From Clostridiales bacterium CHKCI006 (GTDB lineage: Bacteria > Bacillota_I > Bacilli_A > Erysipelotrichales > Coprobacillaceae), in NCBI GenBank assembly GCA_900018345.1, contig FCNA01000074.1, positions 1 through 39,617 on the forward strand: 39,617 nucleotides of DNA. The letters run 5' to 3'. The notes under the pieces are model-generated. The model was not told the origin of the DNA. It did not search any database and was given only the letters and a program-made list of their open reading frames with translations. Positions within the stretch are counted from its first letter, which is position 1; the number at the start of each line of letters is the position of its first letter. Below, piece by piece: positions 24,739-31,233 of this stretch. The position numbers and the translations under genes were made by a program.

Positions 24739-24763
24739 AAAAAAACCGGTTAATTCACCGGTT
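24739..24763 (-). terminator. Intrinsic terminator after C39-like copy 2
   Basis: The minus-strand stem AACCGG/CCGGTT (24744-24749 with 24758-24763) is followed by seven T residues and overlaps the stop codon. Confidence 0.8.
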
Positions 24764-25439
24764 CGATCACAACCGCCTGAGCGCCCATTTGATGATAGCG
24801 CGTCTCAAACCAGAATTTAGGATATTGCACACAAGTCCCCGTCTGCGGGTCATTCACAAAATAATACCAGTCATTATAACCAACTAACACCAGGCAATGC
24901 TCACGGGATTGCCAGGTAAATAAAGAGCCATCTTCCACTAACCAGCTCGAACCCATTTCAGGAGACTGTAATTCCAGCGTTGCCCAAATCACCACTGGGA
25001 TCCCCTGATCAATATACTGACTCGCTAAACTTTCCAGACTCACATCAAAAATGGCAGTTGCATCACATAAGACACTATGTTCCTGGATGGCTTGTTCAAT
25101 GGCACCGGCATAACAACCTAGTCCATACTCCGAAAATGGATCGCCGACAAAAGCCTGCTGCGGATGGGGACCATAAAGAAGGCCTTCCATATCATAAACG
25201 GGCTCACAGTTCAACCATTCCGAAGCAAAGGTCACATGGTCAATATCCTCATGAAAATACTGCAGAACCATGGTTGCCGCCGTCGCTTCGCAACCTGTAG
25301 GCAGCGCAGGATACTGATTCAACACAGGCACTTCAATCAATACAGCCGCCAGATCCGTATCATCCACCGGCAGCTTCGGACAGGGTTCATTCATGATAAA
25401 AGCAAATAAGCACATCAAGATCTGGAGAAAAGTTGTCAT
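24750..25439 (-). CDS. C39-like (peptidase_C39_2) secreted protein (copy 2)
   Basis: 229 residues, homologous to the neighbouring C39-like gene over its whole mature part: PALPTGCEATAATMVLQYF (nucleophile C50), REHCLVLVGYNDWYYFVNDP (H181, N196-D197). The N-terminus is a hydrophobic segment MTTFLQILMCLFAFIM without a lipobox, so this copy is probably secreted or anchored rather than lipidated. The start is supported by AAGGAGGTGG. It lies 21 bases after the exported protein of the two-component operon, whose regulation it may share. Confidence 0.85.
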   Translation of the reverse strand: MTTFLQILMCLFAFIMNEPCPKLPVDDTDLAAVLIEVPVLNQYPALPTGCEATAATMVLQYFHEDIDHVTFASEWLNCEPVYDMEGLLYGPHPQQAFVGDPFSEYGLGCYAGAIEQAIQEHSVLCDATAIFDVSLESLASQYIDQGIPVVIWATLELQSPEMGSSWLVEDGSLFTWQSREHCLVLVGYNDWYYFVNDPQTGTCVQYPKFWFETRYHQMGAQAVVIEPVN

Positions 25440-25460
25440 CCGGCCACCTCCTTATGCTTA

Positions 25461-26108
25461 TCATAGCATAAGTTTAGATAAATTTGTTTTAAAAAAATAT
25501 GTGATTTCATCATTATTTTTCTTTTCATACTCACTAGCGGTAGTGGCATAGAGCGTGTTTGTCGCTTCATCACAAGTGATGGTATACATCTGTTCGGTCA
25601 GATGCATGATATCTTGAAAATAATGCGGGAGATTGCGTTCATCCACCTTAAACCATTGATTAAACTCACACTGCATCTCCAGCAAGGCACAGCTCTTGGC
25701 CTCGAACACAAAATACATAAATCCGACATTGGTTTCTAACTCGACACTTACCAGATCCATCGCTACGGGACGATCCTGATGAAGCACCAACTGTACATCC
25801 TGACTGATGGATAAAACATGGTAGGTGACCGAAAAGTCAGTCTCCAACAAAATATATTCGATCTTCTCTCTGATCTTCGCCTCGCTTGTCGCATAATTTT
25901 TTTCCAGGTCTGCTGTGAGTTCACTGTTCTGATACAATTGAACGACTTGGGCAGCGGTGAGTTCTGCATTCTGATAGGTGTTACCGTAATCCCAAAAGCG
26001 CTGTTGTCCTAACTGTATCTGACGATAGAACCGCTCTATTTGCATGGGCATCAAAAGCACAATGAAGGTCAGGCATAAGATGCCAATCGATACGATACGC
26101 TTCTTCAT
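25461..26108 (-). CDS. Exported/membrane-anchored protein of a two-component operon
   Basis: 215 residues with an N-terminal hydrophobic helix (KKRIVSIGILCLTFIVLLMP, 2-21) followed by a soluble part with no motif I recognise. Start and stop of adjacent genes overlap: its ATG shares four bases with the stop of the histidine kinase gene. The extracellular portion could act as a signal-sensing or accessory partner of the kinase, as small third components often do. That role is an inference from position only. Confidence 0.8.
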   Translation of the reverse strand: MKKRIVSIGILCLTFIVLLMPMQIERFYRQIQLGQQRFWDYGNTYQNAELTAAQVVQLYQNSELTADLEKNYATSEAKIREKIEYILLETDFSVTYHVLSISQDVQLVLHQDRPVAMDLVSVELETNVGFMYFVFEAKSCALLEMQCEFNQWFKVDERNLPHYFQDIMHLTEQMYTITCDEATNTLYATTASEYEKKNNDEITYFFKTNLSKLML

Positions 26109-27463
26109 TTCGCAAAACCGCCTTTCAAATCAAAATAGACCAGCGTTCCCTGCCCCACTTCACTTTCAAATGTTAAGGTCGTGCCATGGATCCGGCAGAT
26201 GTCTTCGCATAACGTTAATCCGAGTCCTGCCCCGCCCTGGTTACGAGAACGCGCCTTATCTTCACGATAAAAAGCCTCGGTCAAATAAGGTAAATGTTCA
26301 GGCTGAATGCCACGTCCCTCATCTTTCACATAGAAACGCATCATATCATCACGCTTTTCGCTGGATAATAAGATGACTTGCCCCGGTTGGGAAGCCTTCA
26401 TGGCATTATCTGCCAGATTACACAATAGGGAGAGTAATAAGGGCATATTGCCAATGATCGTGCCCTCTGCAAATGTACATTGGTAAGCAACATTATATTT
26501 TGCACTCAAGGGATCAAGTGAAATACGTAATTGTTCCTCCAGTGTCCTCAAGGAAAGTGTCTGCATCTCAAAATTCTCATTTTGATATAAATATAAATTC
26601 AATAATTGCTGGGAAAGGTTTTCAAGCCGCTTCGCTTCATGATAAATGGCCTTTGCTGCCTGATGCCCCTCTTCACTATCCAGGTCATAGATATCCAGCA
26701 TGCGGGCATAGCCGATGATCGAAGTCATGGGTGTTTTCATCTCATGGGTAAAATTCGCTACAAAGAGATCCCGCTGGTTGGCTTGTCTTGTCACTTCCTG
26801 AATATTATTCTCAACCATCAAAGACATATGATTAAAACTATCAGCTAACTGCTGTAATTCATGATCGTGGCTTTGGATCAAAACTTGCTTTCCGTATTGT
26901 CCTTTGGCTATCTGCTTCGCTCCTAAAGAAAGCTGATTGATGGGTTTAGCCAAACGATTTGCCACCCGGTTAAGCACCAAGCCACTCGTTAAAGCCATGA
27001 CCAGGACCATCAGCATATAAACATACCATAGCAGATGCGTTTGACGTTCGATGTCTTTGAGATCCATCCTTACCTGTATCAAATAATTCTGATTGCTCAC
27101 CTCTACACGAGATAAGCTGTACATCATCAACTGCGCTGGCTGATAATCTAAATAACCTAACCCTAAATGAAGATTTTCTGTCTCATCATACGGCCTGATC
27201 TGTATTTGACAGGAGGCATTACCCATTTCCTGACTGATTTGTCTGGTCATCTGATCAAGCTCCGTTTGGTCGTATAATCCACTCCCCAGATCTGCCAGGG
27301 ACAAAAAACTCTCTAAAACATAAGTACTTGTCTGCTTTAAGGATGCCTCACGATTCTGATAAAGCAAAGAAGAAGCATAATGAACCAACACACTGCCACC
27401 AATCCCACAAAACAAAAGAACGATGCAATAAGTAATGGCGAAGAACTTTTGGGATAATCTCAT
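26105..27463 (-). CDS. Sensor histidine kinase
   Basis: 452 residues from ATG 27463, whose ATGA overlaps the stop of the response regulator. There are two membrane helices (about 7-29 and 145-165) flanking a 115-residue extracellular sensor; then a HAMP region (LNRVANRLAKPINQLSLGAKQIAKGQYG), the H box FTHEMKTPMTSIIGYARML (phospho-His 240), and the ATPase N, G1 and G2 boxes (LLCNLADNAMKA, DEGRGIQPEHL, GGAGLGLTLCEDI). It autophosphorylates and passes phosphate to the neighbouring OmpR-type regulator. The stimulus is unknown; envelope stress or peptide sensing would fit the secreted neighbours. Confidence 0.93.
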   Translation of the reverse strand: MRLSQKFFAITYCIVLLFCGIGGSVLVHYASSLLYQNREASLKQTSTYVLESFLSLADLGSGLYDQTELDQMTRQISQEMGNASCQIQIRPYDETENLHLGLGYLDYQPAQLMMYSLSRVEVSNQNYLIQVRMDLKDIERQTHLLWYVYMLMVLVMALTSGLVLNRVANRLAKPINQLSLGAKQIAKGQYGKQVLIQSHDHELQQLADSFNHMSLMVENNIQEVTRQANQRDLFVANFTHEMKTPMTSIIGYARMLDIYDLDSEEGHQAAKAIYHEAKRLENLSQQLLNLYLYQNENFEMQTLSLRTLEEQLRISLDPLSAKYNVAYQCTFAEGTIIGNMPLLLSLLCNLADNAMKASQPGQVILLSSEKRDDMMRFYVKDEGRGIQPEHLPYLTEAFYREDKARSRNQGGAGLGLTLCEDICRIHGTTLTFESEVGQGTLVYFDLKGGFAK

Positions 27464-28125
27464 TGGACTTTCTCCGGCCAAAAACGATAGCCTACTTTAT
27501 AGACCGTCTCGATCGCCTCCGCCAAACACAATTTCTTTTTCAGCCGTTGGATATGCAGATCAATCGTCCGTGTATTGGCGTAATAAGGTTCCTGCCAGAC
27601 CTGTTCAAAGATGGTTTCACGATAAAGCGCAATATGCGGATTGCGAATGAGATAGAGTAAAAGATCATATTCCTTTTTAGCTAGCAGGACAGCTTGTCCA
27701 TCCCGGTACACAAGATGGGATAATGTATCTACTTTAAGCGTCCCTATTTCAAAATAACGTTCCATCTTATGATAGCGTCTTAACACGGTTTCAACTCGTG
27801 CCAGCAATTCTTCGAGATCAAAGGGTTTCACAATATAATCCTCTGCGCCACTGCGTAGCCCCAATACCTTATCCTGAACCGCACCTTTGGCCGTCACTAA
27901 GATGACGGGAACCATGCCTGGTGAAATATATTCTAAAATACTGATCCCATCCATATCAGGAAGCATGATATCCAATAATACAAGATCAAAAGACTGACTT
28001 TCCAGTAGTTCTAATCCCTGCATTCCATTTAACGCAATCATACACGCATAGCCATGCTTACTCAAACAAAGCTTGATCATATTCGCGATGGATTCTTCAT
28101 CTTCGATGATTAAAATACGATTCAT
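27460..28125 (-). CDS. OmpR/PhoB-type response regulator
   Basis: 221 residues. The receiver domain has the acidic pocket IIEDEES (7-12), phospho-acceptor D52 in LVLLDIMLPDMDG, VTAKG (switch Thr) and IVKPFDLEELLARV (conserved Lys). The C-terminal winged helix ends with YETIFEQVWQEPYYANTRTIDLHIQRLKKKL. It partners the downstream histidine kinase. GAGGTGAGATC precedes the ATG. The palindrome ATACAATTGTAT (28151-28162) lies 26-37 bases upstream, between this gene and the APH-like gene. Confidence 0.95.
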   Translation of the reverse strand: MNRILIIEDEESIANMIKLCLSKHGYACMIALNGMQGLELLESQSFDLVLLDIMLPDMDGISILEYISPGMVPVILVTAKGAVQDKVLGLRSGAEDYIVKPFDLEELLARVETVLRRYHKMERYFEIGTLKVDTLSHLVYRDGQAVLLAKKEYDLLLYLIRNPHIALYRETIFEQVWQEPYYANTRTIDLHIQRLKKKLCLAEAIETVYKVGYRFWPEKVQ

Positions 28126-28162
28126 GATCTCACCTCATCTCTACTTTAACATACAATTGTAT

Positions 28163-29020
28163 CTAATTTGTTTCTTCCAGGATAGCCTGAATGGTTTCAT
28201 GTGCATTTTGTCTAACCGCATCATCGCGATCGTGATAGGTAATCAAAGCTTTCCATAAAGCCCAGCCACGTGCACGGGCAATCATATCCTGATCTAAATC
28301 CTGTAAGAAAAGCGCTCGCTCAGCAACATGAAAATAGGTCCAGGCCATCGCGTAATCACAGGCAGGATCACCAATCCCTAAGATACCAAAATCAATCAGT
28401 CCATAGAAATGATGATCTTTCATTAAAATATTTCCCGGGGCAACATCTCCATGAACCCAAACCGGTGTTTTGGCATAAGTCGTTGCGATACAATCCTGCC
28501 AGATTGCAGCCAAGCGATCTACCGGCAATTCCTGGGTAAGCTCAGTTAACGCATCCTGGGTCTCATTATGATAGATTTTCAAATCACCCCCACGATAAAA
28601 ATTATGTTTCCCTGCCGCTGGTCCACCTTCACAGGGAATACACTGAAGTGCTTTTAAAGCTTCCCTCAATTCTTTCGCTAAACTCATTCGATTCGCCTGG
28701 TCATCGTCTCTTAATACATCTGCCTTGATCCAGCGATTGATCGACCAAGGATAAGGGTAATAGGCAGTCGGTTCCCCCGCTGCCAGTGGCTTGGATATGG
28801 GATAAGCTAAATGATCCTGTAAATAAGGAAGCCACTTATTTTCCTTGGCTACTTGCGCAGCATAATCCGCTCCACTAGGCAAACGAATCGCCATATCATC
28901 TCCTAAATGAAAAGTGCGGTTATCATGTCCGCTTTTCGCTACAGGTTTGATTTCGAGATCCTGCCATTCACTGAATTGATCTCTAATCAGTGATTGAACT
29001 AAAGATGTATTGATTTCCAT
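28163..29020 (-). CDS. Aminoglycoside-phosphotransferase-family kinase
   Basis: 285 residues from ATG 29020, behind GAGGGGG. The APH/choline-kinase fold is shown by GHDNRTFHLGDDMAIRLPS (nucleotide site with KVP-like RLPS), the Brenner motif VWVHGDVAPGNILM (catalytic Asp) and LIDFGILGIGDPACDYAMAW (metal Asp). Members phosphorylate hydroxyls on antibiotics or small metabolites; many chromosomal ones are not resistance genes and no antibiotic can be assigned here. It stands 37 bases ahead of the response regulator gene on the same strand and may begin that transcript. Confidence 0.85.
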   Translation of the reverse strand: MEINTSLVQSLIRDQFSEWQDLEIKPVAKSGHDNRTFHLGDDMAIRLPSGADYAAQVAKENKWLPYLQDHLAYPISKPLAAGEPTAYYPYPWSINRWIKADVLRDDDQANRMSLAKELREALKALQCIPCEGGPAAGKHNFYRGGDLKIYHNETQDALTELTQELPVDRLAAIWQDCIATTYAKTPVWVHGDVAPGNILMKDHHFYGLIDFGILGIGDPACDYAMAWTYFHVAERALFLQDLDQDMIARARGWALWKALITYHDRDDAVRQNAHETIQAILEETN

Positions 29021-29086
29021 CACATATTCCCCCTCACATACACATATGTAGCATAACATATTTACTTCGCATTGACTATCCCAATC

Positions 29087-29112
29087 AAAAAAAGGAAGTT
29101 CTAAAAACTTCC
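29087..29112 (-). terminator. Intrinsic terminator ending the Rpn locus
   Basis: The minus-strand stem GGAAGTT/AACTTCC has a 5-base loop and seven T residues (29087-29093). It lies about 90 bases beyond the last repeat module, so the nuclease gene and both cassettes can be on one transcript. Confidence 0.85.
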
Positions 29113-29279
29113 CTGACCCACTTAAAGTAATGATACAACATCCGGCGTATCTAGTTTATCCTATCCTAAGCATTACTTTTTATATTATATTACGAAAGAC
29201 CTTTGAAGGTATAGGCGAAGCAATCTTACTTCGCCTATTTCAAATCACACGAAGGCTTGTCCGTTTGTTTTGTCCATGC

Positions 29280-29552
29280 TCAGGAAATAATCATGTGAAT
29301 TTCATCGTAGCTCATCGAATAACTTTTCTGAATCTTCTCGATAATTTCCGTTTGGCTTAAATTGAGGCTTCTTAAGACTTCTGCCATCTTGAGGATGCCA
29401 TTGACCTTTTCTTCTTCTCGGCCTTCAATTCGACCTTCAATTAGGCCCTCAATTCGGCCTTCTTTTTTTCCCTCATCTTTGCCAATAGCTAAATACTTTT
29501 GCTTTGCTTCATATTCCATGACTTCCATCATTGCTTCCCCAAATGTCGGCAT
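29280..29552 (-). CDS. Stand-alone RpnS-like C-terminal domain, cassette 3
   Basis: 90 residues from ATG 29552, seven bases after GAGGAGGG. It is nearly identical to the C-terminal 78 residues of the Rpn nuclease at 29983, but with three extra four-residue repeats after EGKKEG (RIEG, LIEG, RIEG). The protein is highly charged and helical, and has no nuclease domain. The frame is open 20 codons further upstream, across the hairpin, but the strong ribosome binding site favours the shorter start. By analogy with E. coli Rpn, where the separately made C-terminal domain binds and inhibits the full-length nuclease, this would be an extra antitoxin copy. Inhibition here is an inference. Confidence 0.75.
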   Translation of the reverse strand: MPTFGEAMMEVMEYEAKQKYLAIGKDEGKKEGRIEGLIEGRIEGREEEKVNGILKMAEVLRSLNLSQTEIIEKIQKSYSMSYDEIHMIIS

Positions 29553-29643
29553 ATCGCTTCCCTCCTCTGAAGGTATAGGCGAGGCAATCTTACTTCGCCT
29601 ATTTCTAATCACACGCAGGTTTGCCCGTTTGTTTTGTCCATGC

Positions 29644-29892
29644 TCAGGAAATAATCATGTGAATTTCATCGTAGCTCATCGAATAACTTTTCTGAATCTT
29701 CTCGATAATTTCCGTTTGGCTTAAGTTGAGGCTTCTTAAGACTTCGGCCATCTTGAGGATGCCATTGACCTTTTCTTCTTCTCGGCCTTCAATTCGGCCT
29801 TCTTTTTTTCCCTCATCTTTGCCAATAGCTAAATACTTTTGCTTTGCTTCATATTCCATGACTTCCATCATCGCTTCTCCAAATGTTGGCAT
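29644..29892 (-). CDS. Stand-alone RpnS-like C-terminal domain, cassette 2
   Basis: 82 residues from ATG 29892 behind GAGGAGAG. It is the same domain as the nuclease C-terminus (MPTFGEAMMEVMEYEAK... to MIIS) with one extra four-residue repeat (RIEG). An in-frame stop separates it from the nuclease gene, so it cannot be read as part of the larger protein. It is expected to be a small soluble helical protein able to dimerise with the corresponding domain of the nuclease. Confidence 0.75.
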   Translation of the reverse strand: MPTFGEAMMEVMEYEAKQKYLAIGKDEGKKEGRIEGREEEKVNGILKMAEVLRSLNLSQTEIIEKIQKSYSMSYDEIHMIIS

Positions 29893-29982
29893 ATCGCTTC
29901 TCTCCTCTGAAAGTATAGGCGAAGCAATCTTACTTCGCCTATTTCAAATCACACGAAGGCTTGTTCGTTTGTTTTGTCCTGA

Positions 29983-30219
29983 TCAGGAAATAATCATGCG
30001 AATTTCATCGTAGCTCATCGAATAACTTTTCTGAATCTTCTCGATAATTTCCGTTTGGCTTAAGTTAAGGCTTCTTAAGACTTCGGCCATCTTGAGGATG
30101 CCATTGACCTTTTCTTCTTCTCGGCCTTCTTTTTTTCCCTCATCTTTGCCAATAGCTAAATACTTTTGCTTTGCTTCATATTCCATGACTTCCATCATCG
30201 CTTCTCCAAACGTTGGCAT
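29983..30219 (-). CDS. Internal RpnS-like ORF inside the Rpn nuclease gene, cassette 1
   Basis: A second start for the same frame: ATG at 30219 (Met 238 of the nuclease) eight bases after a near-consensus GGAGG. It would give a 78-residue protein with no extra four-residue repeats. The internal Shine-Dalgarno is stronger than needed by chance and is retained in both downstream copies. Genes-within-genes of exactly this kind encode the antitoxin in known Rpn systems. Separate translation here is predicted, not shown. Confidence 0.7.
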   Translation of the reverse strand: MPTFGEAMMEVMEYEAKQKYLAIGKDEGKKEGREEEKVNGILKMAEVLRSLNLSQTEIIEKIQKSYSMSYDEIRMIIS

Positions 30220-30930
30220 ATCACTTCCCTCCTCTCTCTCCAGTGTTATTCCATACTCTTTGAAGACACGCATTTCCTTTTCCTTGGCACACATTGTCCT
30301 GCTAAATAAGATATCTAATAAACGTAATGAGCTTCCCTTTGGTGCCTCATCCGGTTCACCCAGGCAGATTACCACCGATTCACATAGCTCACTGATTTCT
30401 TTGCCAAATTGTGTTTCCAGCATGGCGTCTCCCTGCACCTTCAGTTGATAGACACGATTCTGATGTTTCTTAGGCGCCTTAAAGACAATCCAAATTCCAC
30501 AACATCTTCTCAAATATTCATAATGACTTCCTGTAAAGACCGTCCCATATTGTGAACTGATCATCTCAGAACTATAATAGAGAACACGTTTCATGATTGC
30601 CTCGTTCTTCTTTATCAACCCCTGGGGTTCTACATTCAGATACATCTTCTGCCCTCCCGGGATCTTTACGGAAAACAAAAGATCATAGCGTAGATGTCCT
30701 CTATCATTCGTCATCCCTGTCAGCGCATTCGTAAAAGGATCAGCCTCCATTGGGTCATGCAAATAATCATTCATCATCTGTTGTATAGAACAGTTCTCAA
30801 ATCCGGGTACATAATCTCTCAGAATATAAGCCAGGATGACTTTCTGAGAAAACAGGTGCTTGCACGTCTGATCGTACTGATCGATTTGACTTGCACGCAA
30901 TGGTAAATGAAACGATTGCTCTTGAGGCAT
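29983..30930 (-). CDS. Rpn-family PD-(D/E)XK nuclease (RpnL-like)
   Basis: 315 residues. The N-terminal about 230 residues are the PD-(D/E)XK nuclease/transposase-like domain: YDQTCKHLFSQKVILAYIL, then the active-site set with D83 (RYDLLFSV) and E101-x-Q103 (NVEPQG), the Gln replacing the usual Lys as in Rpn proteins, and VLYYSSEMISSQYG. Residues 238-315 are the variable C-terminal helical domain (MPTFGEAMMEVMEYEAKQ ... SYDEIRMIIS). Rpn proteins cut DNA, and in E. coli they are toxins that act against phage and are restrained by the separately translated C-terminal part. AAAGGAGAG precedes the ATG. An operator-like dyad lies upstream; two cassette copies lie downstream. Confidence 0.88.
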   Translation of the reverse strand: MPQEQSFHLPLRASQIDQYDQTCKHLFSQKVILAYILRDYVPGFENCSIQQMMNDYLHDPMEADPFTNALTGMTNDRGHLRYDLLFSVKIPGGQKMYLNVEPQGLIKKNEAIMKRVLYYSSEMISSQYGTVFTGSHYEYLRRCCGIWIVFKAPKKHQNRVYQLKVQGDAMLETQFGKEISELCESVVICLGEPDEAPKGSSLRLLDILFSRTMCAKEKEMRVFKEYGITLEREEGSDMPTFGEAMMEVMEYEAKQKYLAIGKDEGKKEGREEEKVNGILKMAEVLRSLNLSQTEIIEKIQKSYSMSYDEIRMIIS

Positions 30931-30972
30931 TGTCTCTCCTTTCCTTTATTTTACCATGAGCAAGCCGCTTTC

Positions 30973-30995
30973 ACCATGCACGATTCGTACATGGT
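30973..30995 (-). promoter_or_regulatory. Operator-like dyad upstream of the Rpn gene
   Basis: ACCATGCACG and CGTACATGGT (30973-30982 and 30986-30995) form 10-bp arms with one mismatch, 43 bases upstream of the start codon. A TAAAAT -10-like box sits between dyad and gene, so the dyad falls at or just upstream of the -35 region. Confidence 0.5.
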
Positions 30996-31150
30996 TTAGC
31001 TAAAAACTGTTACAAACAGACAAGAATCGTCATATCCTTTGTGCTTACTACAAGTATAACAGATTAGCGACAAAAAGAACAGGAATCCAAAGTAAAAAGT
31101 GTTCGACTTTTAGTAACAAATTCAATATTTTATTCTATTAAAGACAAAAG

Positions 31151-31174
31151 AAACAGCAGATAACTGCTGTTTTT
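31151..31174. terminator. Bidirectional terminator downstream of topB
   Basis: Stem AAACAGCAG/CTGCTGTTT (31151-31159 with 31164-31172). T residues follow on the plus strand, and a TTTCTTTT tract on the minus strand, where topB ends 60 bases before. The rest of 30996-31233 is AT-rich and holds no gene. Confidence 0.7.
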
Positions 31175-31233
31175 ATGAATAGATAGCATCACTTAATATA
31201 TGTTTTTAACTCATTTTTTTCAAAATATCTTTA

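Larger units (their letters stand above)
29204..30234 (-). repeat. Three tandem copies of an RpnS-type cassette plus hairpin module
   Basis: The same unit occurs three times: a Shine-Dalgarno box, an RpnS-type ORF, about 60 bases of linker, and a 10-bp hairpin. Cassette starts are at 30219 (inside the nuclease gene), 29892 and 29552; the hairpin modules begin at about 29916-29943, 29574-29601 and 29210-29237. Homology begins at the GAGGAGGGAAGCGAT box just before the cassette ATG, not at a codon boundary of the nuclease domain. The copies are nearly identical apart from the repeat number, so the duplication is recent or homogenised. Confidence 0.92.

Noticed and set aside
28163-29020. APH-like gene as an aminoglycoside resistance gene
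   Set aside because: Only general family motifs are present; chromosomal members often have other substrates, and nothing indicates a resistance context.
29204-30234. Tandem repeats as a CRISPR array
   Set aside because: Units of about 330-350 bp are coding and nearly identical; there are no short repeats with unique spacers.
29362-30448. Plus-strand ORFs rich in Ser/Arg/Pro repeats across the Rpn cassettes
   Set aside because: They are antisense shadows of the repeated, charged C-terminal domain; no ribosome binding sites or family match.
29983-30930. Rpn gene as a transposase of an insertion sequence
   Set aside because: The family is sometimes labelled transposase, but there are no terminal inverted repeats or target duplications; the repeats are cassette duplications.
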